A stretch of 48,422 nt of DNA from an uncultured Clostridia bacterium (lineage in GTDB: Bacteria > Bacillota > Clostridia > Oscillospirales > Acutalibacteraceae): NCBI GenBank assembly GCA_945863885.1, contig CAMAZY010000021.1, positions 1 to 48,422 of the forward strand, in the 5' to 3' direction. The notes under the pieces are model-generated. The model was given only the letters and a program-made list of their open reading frames with translations. It had not been told where the DNA came from and made no database searches. Positions 18,164-30,218 of this stretch are shown here, one piece after another. Position 1 is the first letter of the stretch. Each line of letters starts with the position of its first letter. The translations under genes were made by a program, and so were the position numbers.

Positions 18164-19357
18164 TTATTTTGTTTTGGTGAGTAAGCATACCGACTCTACA
18201 TGCCCCGTATGCGGAAACATATCGACCGGCTGAATTTTTTTCACCTTGTACCCGTTCCTGACAAGAAACAGCAAATCTCTTGCCTGCGTTTCGACGTTGC
18301 AGGAGATGTATACGATCCTGTCCGGACCCAGCGTCACAAGACTTTTTAGAAACTTCAAGTCACTTCCGGCTCTCGGCGGATCCATAAAGACAACATCGAC
18401 CTTTTCGTTCTCACTCGCCATACTTTCCATAAACTCGCCTGCGTCCGCCGTGAAAAAGCGCAGGTTTTCTTTTTTATTGAGCCTTGCGTTCTGCTTGGCG
18501 TCACGGATTGCGTCGGGATTCAGTTCGACGCCGATGACCGTTTTCGCCTTTTTGGCGGCGGTGATGCCGATTGTGCCGATACCGCAGTAAGCATCAAGCA
18601 CCGTTTCTTTTCCTGTAAGATTCGCAAAGTCAATCGCCGTATTGTAAAGCTTTTCGGTTTGAACGGGATTGATCTGATAAAACGACTTCGGCGAAATGCG
18701 AAAACGGTTGCCGCAGAGAATGTCCTCGATATAGCTCTTGCCGAACAGCACGGCTTCGTCTTTTCCGAGGACAAGACTTGTTTTGGCGCTGTTGACGTTT
18801 TGCACGATGGTCGTAATCTCCGGGTGCAGTGACAACAGCTTTCTGATAAAGTCATTCTTTCTCGGGAAAACCGGCGTTCCGGTGACGAGAACCACCATTA
18901 CTTCGCCCGTTTTAAAGCCTCTTTTGACAAGCACATGGCGCAAAAAGCCCCTGCCCGTGTCCTCGTTGTAGGGGAGCAGTTTGAAACTCGGCAGCATCTT
19001 TCTGATGTCAACAATGATTCTGTCGGCGGTTTCGTCCTCGAGCAGGCAGTCGTCCACTAAGACGATGCGGTGACTTTTGGACTGATAGACGCCCGAAATA
19101 ATCTTACCGCTTCTTGTCAGCCCGAACGCCGCCTGCACCTTGTTGCGGTAATGGGTCGGATTTTCCATGCCGATGATTCTTTCGACAAAGCCGAAAGAGC
19201 CAAGCGTTTTGACACACTTGGCTTGCTTAAAGGAAAGCTGTTCTTCGTAAGTCATGTTCTGAAGCTGACAGCCGCCGCACTTTTTGTAAAGCGGACAGCC
19301 GTTGCCTTTCCCGGCTCTTTTCGGTTTTGCGTGATTCGGTTTCTTATTTTCTGCCAT
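18164..19357 (-). CDS. rlmD: 23S rRNA (uracil-5-)-methyltransferase RlmD
   Basis: 397 residues. Methylates uracil in 23S rRNA using SAM. Iron-sulfur cysteines are C21, C27, C30 (CPLYKKCGGC) and C104; the SAM site is DAYCGIGTIGI (255-265); catalytic Cys353 lies in VYISCN. The usual N-terminal TRAM domain is missing, so the protein begins almost at the iron-sulfur loop. The final residues, SVCLLTKTK, differ from the canonical end preserved in the duplicate at 17.25 kb. Its start overlaps a small upstream frame by 14 bases. Confidence 0.93.
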   Translation of the reverse strand: MAENKKPNHAKPKRAGKGNGCPLYKKCGGCQLQNMTYEEQLSFKQAKCVKTLGSFGFVERIIGMENPTHYRNKVQAAFGLTRSGKIISGVYQSKSHRIVLVDDCLLEDETADRIIVDIRKMLPSFKLLPYNEDTGRGFLRHVLVKRGFKTGEVMVVLVTGTPVFPRKNDFIRKLLSLHPEITTIVQNVNSAKTSLVLGKDEAVLFGKSYIEDILCGNRFRISPKSFYQINPVQTEKLYNTAIDFANLTGKETVLDAYCGIGTIGITAAKKAKTVIGVELNPDAIRDAKQNARLNKKENLRFFTADAGEFMESMASENEKVDVVFMDPPRAGSDLKFLKSLVTLGPDRIVYISCNVETQARDLLFLVRNGYKVKKIQPVDMFPHTGHVESVCLLTKTK

Positions 19358-19454
19358 ATTTTCTCATGCAGTGCCTGACGGCAAGGTGGATAACGACAAG
19401 CGTTGCTGTGGCGCAGATTGCCGCAACGGGATTGGATTGCTGTTTGTTTTTCAT
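19344..19454 (-). CDS. Candidate 36-residue membrane peptide coupled to rlmD
   Basis: Short frame with ATG at 19454 preceded by AAGGAGAAAAGCT, a good ribosome site. It encodes MKNKQQSNPVAAICATATL and continues as a hydrophobic segment before a basic tail (RHCMRKYGRK). A hydrophobic core of about 20 residues suggests one membrane helix. It ends 14 bases inside rlmD, whose own ribosome site is weak, so rlmD may be translated by coupling to it. No homolog known to me. Confidence 0.5.
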   Translation of the reverse strand: MKNKQQSNPVAAICATATLVVIHLAVRHCMRKYGRK

Positions 19455-19475
19455 AGCTTTTCTCCTTCTTTTGTC

Positions 19476-23575
<4,100 letters not shown>

Positions 23576-23586
<11 letters not shown>

Positions 23587-24283
23587 AGGTGAACACCTCC
23601 TTGAATACTTCCTCGACCGTTTTTCCCTTTTCACGAAGCTCGTCAACGTGAGAATCGACGATCACCTTGCCGTGACTTATCATCAGCACCCGGTCAAAGA
23701 TTTTTTCAACGTCATAAATCAAATGAGTCGACATTAAAATCGTGGAATCCTTGGCGTAGTTATCCATAATCAGGTCAAGAATCTTGCTTCTTGAAGCCGG
23801 GTCGACACCGCCGAACGGCTCGTCAAGAATATACAGCTTTGCGTTGCGGCTGATAATCAGAAGAAGATTGAGCTTTTCCTGCTGACCTTTTGACATGGTT
23901 TTGATGCGCTGCTTCGGGTCAAGCCCTAATTTTGCAACAAGCTCGTTCGCCTTGTTTTTGTCGAAATCCTTATAAAAATCGGCGTAATAGGCGATGGCGT
24001 CAACGGGACGCATCCAGTCGGGCAAAAACGTTTTTTCGGGAAGATAGGCAACGATGCTTTTGGTATAAACGCCCGGCTCCTCGTTGTCAATTTTCACCGT
24101 ACCGGTGTAGTCCTTGATAAGTCCGGTGAGGATTTTGATAAGCGTTGTCTTGCCGCAGCCGTTCGGTCCCAAAAGGCCGATGATCTGACCGGGATTGGCG
24201 GAAAAGCTGACATTGTTCAAGACCTGCTTACTGCCGTAGGATTTGCTCAGGGAGGAAATATTGATGATTTTTTCCATTTTCAT
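23576..24283 (-). CDS. ABC transporter ATP-binding protein
   Basis: 235 residues. Walker A GPNGCGKTT (39-47), signature MSKGQQEK, Walker B LYILDEPFGGVD and the H-loop STHL. YtrB/BcrA-like ATPase that energises the adjacent permease. An ATG two codons downstream (24277) is an alternative start; neither has a strong ribosome site. No GntR-type regulator precedes it, unlike many ytr operons. Confidence 0.92.
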
Positions 24284-24312
24284 TTCACGGACAAACAGTC
24301 CTTTTCCTTTCG

Positions 24313-27039
24313 TTATGATTTATGAAGCTTTTCAACAAGAAAGCAGATTGCCGCCGCCCAGATTGCCTGAAGCGCAATCGCCGTAAAGCAGCCGACAACG
24401 CTTGAAACTTTCAAAAGTGTGAAAACAATAAGAAGAACGAAGTTGATAAACGCCGCGGCAGCGCTGAAAATCGTCGCCGAGCGCTCGCCCGAATAAAGAC
24501 GCCACGCCGCATCCACCACGGCAAGCACGCTTTTGGACTTCAGGGCGCAGACAAGTCCGGTGTCCTGACGGATCGACTTGTTGTTCCGGTAATCCTTGAT
24601 AATCTGTGCGCCCTTGGTGCCGATCAGCTTAATGGCGGCTTCTTCGGTTCCGAGACGCTTTGCAATATACTTTTCACTAAGGCACGGGTCACAGCAGTTG
24701 ACCATTAAAACAAGGCCGGTTTTTGAAAACTGTCTGATGCTGTTTTTCGCTCGGGTAAGTACCGGATAGGTGACGATGAAGGTGGCGGCGATCATACCCT
24801 CAACAACAACGTACATGACGCTCTTGTTCTTGGAATAGCTGCGTTCCTCTTCTTCACTCGGCGCATCAATGCTGTGCTGAACGAGCATTTCACGGTTGCC
24901 GACAAGGACTCTTCTTCCGGCTATCCAGCACGCATAGCCGAGTTTTTCCTCATATTGGATATCCTCTGCCGCCGGAAGCCTGATGCCGGATTCCTTGATG
25001 AAATCATCAAACGCATCTTTAATCAGACAGTCGGTTTCCTTAAGCGTCGAGGCGGCGTAAACAACCGCGTCGGACAACGCCATGTGACCACCCGGTACAA
25101 GGCGGAATTTTGATATTTTCCCTTCGAAAATTTCGTCGGCATTTACGGTTACGGCGTTTGCAGAACCGACCTTTTCACTGTTTTCAAAGCTGAAAGCGGC
25201 GACACCGTTCACGCTTGCTTTGCTGTTGATGTCAGATCGGATGTATTCAAGAACGAGATCTCTCATAATCGGGAAGCACAGACAGATACAGCCGACAAGC
25301 CCTGTCGCAAAAGACTGAACGTTTTTGGTTACTATGCTTTGAACGAGACTGAACAGAAAGCCGGCGGCAAGAACCGCAACACAGCAATAGCTGTAAAACT
25401 TTTCGCTTTTTTTCGACGGAGCGAAAAGCTCTTCAAAATCTTTCGGAAGGTCAACATCCGCTCCGTAAATGATGGTCGGCTCGCCCTTGTCGTCGATCCC
25501 GTAGGCGAGGGCGGCTGCGTCCGCCGAATTCTCGACCTGCTGAAGTCCGTGAAGCGGGCCCGCTTTTGCCAACATACAGACGGTCTTGTTCATCGTTGTA
25601 AAGCGCATTCTGCGGCTTTCGCTGACCGCAAGAAAAGCGAACAGACTGCACGGAATATAGATCACGGTGCCGGTGAATTCCGTCATGCCGGTGATAAGGG
25701 CAGCAATCGAGTGAATCAGAACAAATACGGTCATAATCAGCACACAGGAGGCGCCGTTGAGCCGCAGCTGCCTGATGTTTTCGAAGGCGTCCGTAATGAT
25801 GTCACGGGAGAACACGGCGGCGGCAAGGAAGAGAACGAGGCTGACCGCCGTATAAATTCTTGCGCCCGAACCGTATAAGAATTCGAGTGCGCCGCCCGGC
25901 GTATAAGCCGAATAAAGAAGCGACAGCAAAAGCGAAACCGCCGTAAGAGCGAGCAGAATCTTTTCGTTCAATACGAGCTTTTTGATGTCAGCCTTGAGCG
26001 TTTTGCTAAGCTCCGAGGCACTTAACAGCTGTTGCTTCTTGACGTTTTTCCGTGCCTTTTGCGCTGAATTTTTGAAGACGTTTTCGCTGATTTTCAAAAA
26101 GGCGGATTTCTTTTTCTTTCCCGCTTTGTCAACGGCGTCGAAGATGTCCTCACCGTTTGATACGTCAACCGTGTCGGGTATGCTGTCAAGCGGCTTCCCG
26201 TTGTCGTTGCGCTCCAGAACAGGTTTGTCCGTCTCCGGTTTGGCAAGCACTCTGAAGTTGTCAATCAGATTCTTTCTTGTCGCCTTGAGGTCGGCTTCAA
26301 CCTTTTTTTCCGAAACCCGTTTCGGTTTTTGCTCGTCAACGTAGCCGTCAAGAATCAGCTGACCGTCGGGCTGTCCGTTGTTTTCTTCCGGCTCGGTTTT
26401 TTCGGCCGGATCGTGTACAACCGTTTTGTCTTCGACGGGCTTACCGTCTGAATTGTCCTTGCTGTCGGCTTTTTTGCCGAGTGAAAAATACTTGGTTTTT
26501 TCTTTTTCGTCCGAAGGGGCTTCTTCGGCTTCCTGCGGTGTCCGGCTGTCCTTTCCGGCGGTAACGTCTTCCACTATTTTTTCTCTGACCTTATGAAAAC
26601 TCTTTACCGCCTCTTCTTTTTCGGTGGCTTCATTATGCCCGATGGGCTTGATTCCGACCGATTCGAGAAGCGCGTTGATATCGTCAAGATTTTCGTCCGT
26701 ACCGGCGTCGGCGGTTTCTCTGGCGGGAACTTCTTCACCTTCCTGCTGTCCGGCGTCGATATCTTCTAACTCAAAAATGTCATATCCGTTATCGCTTTCG
26801 TCGGGTTCGGGTTCTTTTGCTTTCTTTTTATTTTTGGAAGAGCGTCTGAACCGTGAAAGAAGACTGCTTTTTTCCTCGAAAACATCGGTGCTTTCTTCTT
26901 CGTCCGAGAAGAAATCGTCCTCCTCGTGCCGCCCGGAGTCAACATCTTCACTTTCACTGTTTTCTCCGAACATTGCTTCTCTTTTTCTCATAAAGTCCTC
27001 GTCATAAAGGGACGAAGGATCGTTTCTTTTATCAGACAT
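24313..27039 (-). CDS. Degenerate P-type ATPase-like membrane protein with acidic N-terminal tail
   Basis: 908 residues; ATG with GGAGGTAAGG upstream. Residues 1-330 are acidic and low-complexity. From about 355 the layout follows heavy-metal P-type ATPases: paired membrane helices (about 360-380, 395-412, 430-450, 458-472), a small cytoplasmic domain, more helices (548-570, 576-592), the P/N domains and two final helices (858-900). The N domain is clear: GRRVLVGNREMLVQHSI (708-724), and LTRAKNSIRQF to YIAKRLG (761-797) aligns with the actuator-to-hinge region of CopA. Every catalytic motif is lost: CPC reads CFP, the DKTGT region reads VNADEIFEG, TGDN reads NCCD, and GDGxNDxP is absent. It should not pump ions. 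Co-directional with rlmB and the ABC exporter. Confidence 0.82.
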   Translation of the reverse strand: MSDKRNDPSSLYDEDFMRKREAMFGENSESEDVDSGRHEEDDFFSDEEESTDVFEEKSSLLSRFRRSSKNKKKAKEPEPDESDNGYDIFELEDIDAGQQEGEEVPARETADAGTDENLDDINALLESVGIKPIGHNEATEKEEAVKSFHKVREKIVEDVTAGKDSRTPQEAEEAPSDEKEKTKYFSLGKKADSKDNSDGKPVEDKTVVHDPAEKTEPEENNGQPDGQLILDGYVDEQKPKRVSEKKVEADLKATRKNLIDNFRVLAKPETDKPVLERNDNGKPLDSIPDTVDVSNGEDIFDAVDKAGKKKKSAFLKISENVFKNSAQKARKNVKKQQLLSASELSKTLKADIKKLVLNEKILLALTAVSLLLSLLYSAYTPGGALEFLYGSGARIYTAVSLVLFLAAAVFSRDIITDAFENIRQLRLNGASCVLIMTVFVLIHSIAALITGMTEFTGTVIYIPCSLFAFLAVSESRRMRFTTMNKTVCMLAKAGPLHGLQQVENSADAAALAYGIDDKGEPTIIYGADVDLPKDFEELFAPSKKSEKFYSYCCVAVLAAGFLFSLVQSIVTKNVQSFATGLVGCICLCFPIMRDLVLEYIRSDINSKASVNGVAAFSFENSEKVGSANAVTVNADEIFEGKISKFRLVPGGHMALSDAVVYAASTLKETDCLIKDAFDDFIKESGIRLPAAEDIQYEEKLGYACWIAGRRVLVGNREMLVQHSIDAPSEEEERSYSKNKSVMYVVVEGMIAATFIVTYPVLTRAKNSIRQFSKTGLVLMVNCCDPCLSEKYIAKRLGTEEAAIKLIGTKGAQIIKDYRNNKSIRQDTGLVCALKSKSVLAVVDAAWRLYSGERSATIFSAAAAFINFVLLIVFTLLKVSSVVGCFTAIALQAIWAAAICFLVEKLHKS

Positions 27040-27054
27040 AACCTTACCTCCGGA

Positions 27055-27810
27055 TTATTTGAGTCTTTGTCTCGCCACTTCATACATCAATATGCCCGCT
27101 GCGACAGAGGCGTTGAGCGAATTGATTTTTCCGTTCATCGGAAGCGAAACAATAAAGTCGCTTTTTTCTTTGATGAGTCTGCCGACTCCGTTTCCCTCCG
27201 AGCCGATTACAAGAGCGACCGGTCCTTTGAAGTCCGTTTCGCTCCAGAGCGTGCCGCCCATATCGGCGCTGTAAATCCATATGCCGTTCTTTTTCAGCTC
27301 GTCGATCGTACCCGCAAGGTTTCCGACTCTTGCGACGGGCATATATTCGACCGCTCCGGCGGACGCTTTTCCGACCGCCCACGTCAGAGAGGCGTTGCGG
27401 CGCTTCGGTATGATGATGCCGTGCGCGCCGGCGGCTTCGGCGGTACGGATAATCGCACCGAGATTGTGCGGGTCCTCGATTTCATCGCAGATGATAAGAA
27501 ACGGATCCTCGTTTTTATCCCTTGCGCTTTGTAAAATATCGTCAACGCTTGCATATTCGTGTGCGGCGACGTAGGCGGCAACACCCTGATGGTTGCCCTT
27601 TCCGCACATGAAGTCAAGCTTCTTTTCGTCAACTTCTTTGATGACAATTCCCTTTTCTCTGCACTCGGAAAGAATCCGTCCGACCGAGCCGTTCCGTTCT
27701 CCTCTTGCGACAAGAAGCGTATCGATTCCTCTTTCGCTTTTGAGCGCTTCGAGAATGGCATTTCTGCCGATTATAAGATCGTTACCGTCACCGGCGGTAT
27801 TGTTTTTCAT
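27055..27810 (-). CDS. rlmB: 23S rRNA 2'-O-methyltransferase RlmB / TrmH family
   Basis: 251 residues. N-terminal substrate-binding domain starting IIGRNAILEALKS, then the SPOUT domain with the three family motifs: NLGAIIRTAEAAGA, VIGSEGNGVG and LNASVAAGILMYE. Methylates the ribose of a guanosine in 23S rRNA; closely related tRNA enzymes cannot be fully excluded. GGAGG precedes the ATG. A strong promoter lies about 80 bases upstream. Confidence 0.92.
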   Translation of the reverse strand: MKNNTAGDGNDLIIGRNAILEALKSERGIDTLLVARGERNGSVGRILSECREKGIVIKEVDEKKLDFMCGKGNHQGVAAYVAAHEYASVDDILQSARDKNEDPFLIICDEIEDPHNLGAIIRTAEAAGAHGIIIPKRRNASLTWAVGKASAGAVEYMPVARVGNLAGTIDELKKNGIWIYSADMGGTLWSETDFKGPVALVIGSEGNGVGRLIKEKSDFIVSLPMNGKINSLNASVAAGILMYEVARQRLK

Positions 27811-27887
27811 GATAAGTCCTCCGTCTATGCCGCCCGTCAGTTATCGTGCTGGGCAGAGCATAAATATAAAATAATAAAATCCATTTC

Positions 27888-27916
27888 ATTATACCATAAA
27901 AAACATACCCTGTCAT
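27888..27916 (-). promoter_or_regulatory. Promoter of rlmB
   Basis: On the reverse strand: ATGACA (27916-27911), 17-bp spacer, TATAAT (27893-27888) with TGG just before the -10. It lies in the gap between the chrA-like terminator and rlmB. Confidence 0.75.
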
Positions 27917-27959
27917 CATTTTTTTGAAAAATAGCCACAAATGAATTTTGGGAAAAACA

Positions 27960-27989
27960 GCCGAAAACGGACCGCCCGAAAGCAGTCCG
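27960..27989 (-). terminator. Terminator after the chromate transporter pair
   Basis: On the reverse strand an 8-bp stem, CGGACTGC with GCGGTCCG (27968-27989), is followed by TTTT and, after a short gap, TTTTT. Confidence 0.75.
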
Positions 27990-28001
27990 CAGTTTTAAAA
28001 A

Positions 28002-28583
28002 TCAACCCATTTGGAAAATAATCCCCACGACGGCCGCCGCAACAATGCAGGCAATCGGATGAAGCTTTTTAAAGCACATGACCGCCACAAAGACAATCGC
28101 ACAGAGGATAACGCTTTTCAGATCAAAGCCGAGGAAGAAGTTTCCCGTTTCGGCGAACACTTCTCCGTTGAACAGCGCAATTTTCGCAACGCTGTAACAG
28201 GCGGCGGCAATCAGACCGACCGAAGCGGCACGAAGCCCGTAAAAAGCGTAGTTGACATATTTGGATTCCCTGAATTTCATCAGCACCCGGGAGATGATGA
28301 TGATAATCACAATCGACGGGGCGATAAGTCCGATCGGCCCTAAAATCGAGCCCGGAACGCCGGCTACGGTATAACCGACGTAGGTCGCCATGTTGATGCC
28401 CATCGGTCCCGGCGTCGATTCGGAAATCGCAACCATGTTCGAAATGTCGGCGGCATTAAACCAGCCGGTGGTTTCCCCCATCGAGGTCAGAAACGGGAGC
28501 GTGGCAAGTCCTCCGCCGATTGAAAACAGCCCGACAAGGAAAAACCGTCCGAACAGTTCCAGCAAAAGCAAGGCGTAGCTCAT
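28002..28583 (-). CDS. chrA: Chromate transporter family protein, second half of pair
   Basis: 193 residues with about six hydrophobic segments. The N-terminal GRFFLVGLFSIGGGLATLPFL and later GPMGINMATYVGY are the CHR-domain signature. A short single-domain CHR protein; two such proteins encoded together form the working transporter in many Firmicutes. Whether the substrate is chromate or another oxyanion is unknown. Overlaps the preceding gene by 4 bases. Confidence 0.88.
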   Translation of the reverse strand: MSYALLLLELFGRFFLVGLFSIGGGLATLPFLTSMGETTGWFNAADISNMVAISESTPGPMGINMATYVGYTVAGVPGSILGPIGLIAPSIVIIIIISRVLMKFRESKYVNYAFYGLRAASVGLIAAACYSVAKIALFNGEVFAETGNFFLGFDLKSVILCAIVFVAVMCFKKLHPIACIVAAAVVGIIFQMG

Positions 28584-29116
28584 GACTTTTTCCCTCCCTT
28601 AAGCAAAATTCCGATCACACCGGCAATCAGCACAAAAACAACGGGAGAAACGTTGGTCACCGTCGCCAAAACCGCAACCGCAATAAAAATCAGCGCCGTC
28701 GGAATATCAATGACGGATTTTTTCATCAGCTTGATGACCGAACTTAAAATCAGGGCGACGACCGCCGCACGGATTCCGCCGAAGGCCCATTGGACGGCAG
28801 GCAGATCCTGAAAATTCGAAACAAGGGCGGCGATTATTGTAATGATAACGACGGACGGAAACGCCATGCCGAGCGTGGCGACGATTCCGCCGATTGTCCC
28901 TTTTTGCTTGTAACCGACAAAGGTCGCCGTATTGATGGCGATAATGCCGGGTGTGCACTGACCGATGGCGTAATAATCCATCAGCTCCTCCTGAGTTGCC
29001 CAATTCTTCTTTTCGACAATTTCTTTTTGCAGCATCGGAAGCATCGCAATTCCTCCGCCGAAAGTGAAGCCGCCGATTTTTGCAAATGTTAAAAACAGTT
29101 CCAAAAGCTGCTTCAA
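28580..29116 (-). CDS. chrA: Chromate transporter family protein, first half of pair
   Basis: 178 residues with a TTG start at 29116 and GAGGTT upstream. The CHR signature is FTFGGGIAMLPMLQKE and CTPGIIAINTATFVGYK. Integral membrane protein, about six segments. Pairs with the overlapping downstream gene as a split transporter. Confidence 0.88.
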   Translation of the reverse strand: MKQLLELFLTFAKIGGFTFGGGIAMLPMLQKEIVEKKNWATQEELMDYYAIGQCTPGIIAINTATFVGYKQKGTIGGIVATLGMAFPSVVIITIIAALVSNFQDLPAVQWAFGGIRAAVVALILSSVIKLMKKSVIDIPTALIFIAVAVLATVTNVSPVVFVLIAGVIGILLKGGKKS

Positions 29117-29133
29117 ATATAAAACCTCTTTTC

Positions 29134-29168
29134 AAATAACAGCGGGAACGATTGAAATCGCCCCCGCA
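29134..29168 (-). terminator. Probable terminator after the unknown 288-aa gene
   Basis: GCGGG (29142-29146) pairs with CCCGC (29163-29167), extended by CGATT/AATCG across small bulges. On the reverse strand it is followed by a modest T-rich tail. Confidence 0.5.
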
Positions 29169-29179
29169 AAGTATCCTGT

Positions 29180-30046
29180 TTACTGCCCAAGGCCCTGAGC
29201 CATCATTCTGTCCATAAAGCCCTTTTTCTTTTCTTTTTTCGGTTTGTACGCCGGGGGATCTTCCATCTTTTTGCGGGCTTTCTGACCGCTTCTTGAAGCA
29301 AGATAGCGGTTGACCTCGATTACCGGCGGTGCCATGGTTTCACTCATATAGTCAACGCACTGCGCAAGCAGGATCTGATCGTTGTTCAGCTCGCCGAGAA
29401 TCGTTACGGCAATCAACGACTGCGTCTCGTTTGTACCGTCCTCATAAATCTCGTTGAGCACCTGGAAAAGCTTTTTCATGGTGGCGGGTCTGTTTTCTTT
29501 GATGGCGGCGATGACTGTCGGCGTGCCGTAGTTTACGAAAAAGTCCTCCGCTAAAAATTCGCCGTATTGGGCAAGACTATCCTTGTAGTGGTAACGAAGC
29601 TCGGGAAAGACGATGCAAAGACGGCTGGCAAGCGTGTTCGGGTCGTAGAATGAACCGTGCTTGACGGCGTTTTTCGAAACGGTCTGCGGGGTGCTCTTGG
29701 CCTTGCCCTGCTTCTTCGTAATATCTTTTTTTCCAAAATTCGTCGTAAGTGTTTCGTTGAACTCGCCGATAACATACTTTATGTCCTTTTCCTGCGCATC
29801 GGGGGAAAGCAAAGAGGCCACAAGGCGCTTCTGCTTGCTTTCGTCTTCGTCGGCTTCTTCGGAAAACAAAAGAGTGAAAATATCGTTCTCGTATTTCAAA
29901 GTGAGGATGGATTCATCTTTTGTATATTTTAATAAGCAGGCATCACCTTTTTCTTCTACGGAATTTTCGCTTTGCAATCCGTATTTTTGGGTCGTTTCAT
30001 TGATTCCGTCTGCAACCTTTTTAAACAGATCGACATTAACGCTCAT
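29180..30046 (-). CDS. Conserved protein of unknown function
   Basis: 288 residues from the ATG at 30046, with AAGGAGAT upstream. N-terminal half is an alpha/beta domain rich in charged residues; a Lys/Gln linker (about 115-135) leads to a helical half starting FYDPNTLASRLCIVFPELRYHYKD. The end is strongly basic (KPKKEKKKGFMDRMMAQ). No signal peptide or membrane segment. No enzyme motif recognised. Divergent from the secreted Fn3 gene, each with its own promoter. Confidence 0.72.
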   Translation of the reverse strand: MSVNVDLFKKVADGINETTQKYGLQSENSVEEKGDACLLKYTKDESILTLKYENDIFTLLFSEEADEDESKQKRLVASLLSPDAQEKDIKYVIGEFNETLTTNFGKKDITKKQGKAKSTPQTVSKNAVKHGSFYDPNTLASRLCIVFPELRYHYKDSLAQYGEFLAEDFFVNYGTPTVIAAIKENRPATMKKLFQVLNEIYEDGTNETQSLIAVTILGELNNDQILLAQCVDYMSETMAPPVIEVNRYLASRSGQKARKKMEDPPAYKPKKEKKKGFMDRMMAQGLGQ

Positions 30047-30084
30047 AGATTTATCTCCTTCAGTCTGTGAATATATACTTTGCA

Positions 30085-30113
30085 ATTATAACACAGTTAA
30101 ACAGAAAAGTCAC
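30085..30113 (-). promoter_or_regulatory. Promoter of the 288-aa gene
   Basis: On the reverse strand TATAAT (30090-30085) lies 39 bases before the ATG; GTGACT stands 17 bases upstream as a weak -35. Confidence 0.6.
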
Positions 30114-30158
30114 TAATTATTTTTAAAAATATTATCTTTCCGAGGCCGACAATTGTTG

Positions 30159-30187
30159 TTGACTTTCATTTCTCATTACATTATACT
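30159..30187 (+). promoter_or_regulatory. Promoter of the secreted Fn3 protein
   Basis: TTGACT (30159-30164), 17-bp spacer, TATACT (30182-30187), 32 bases before the ATG. Confidence 0.75.
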
Positions 30188-30218
30188 ATATTTATAACAT
30201 ATAAGGAGGAATATCCGT

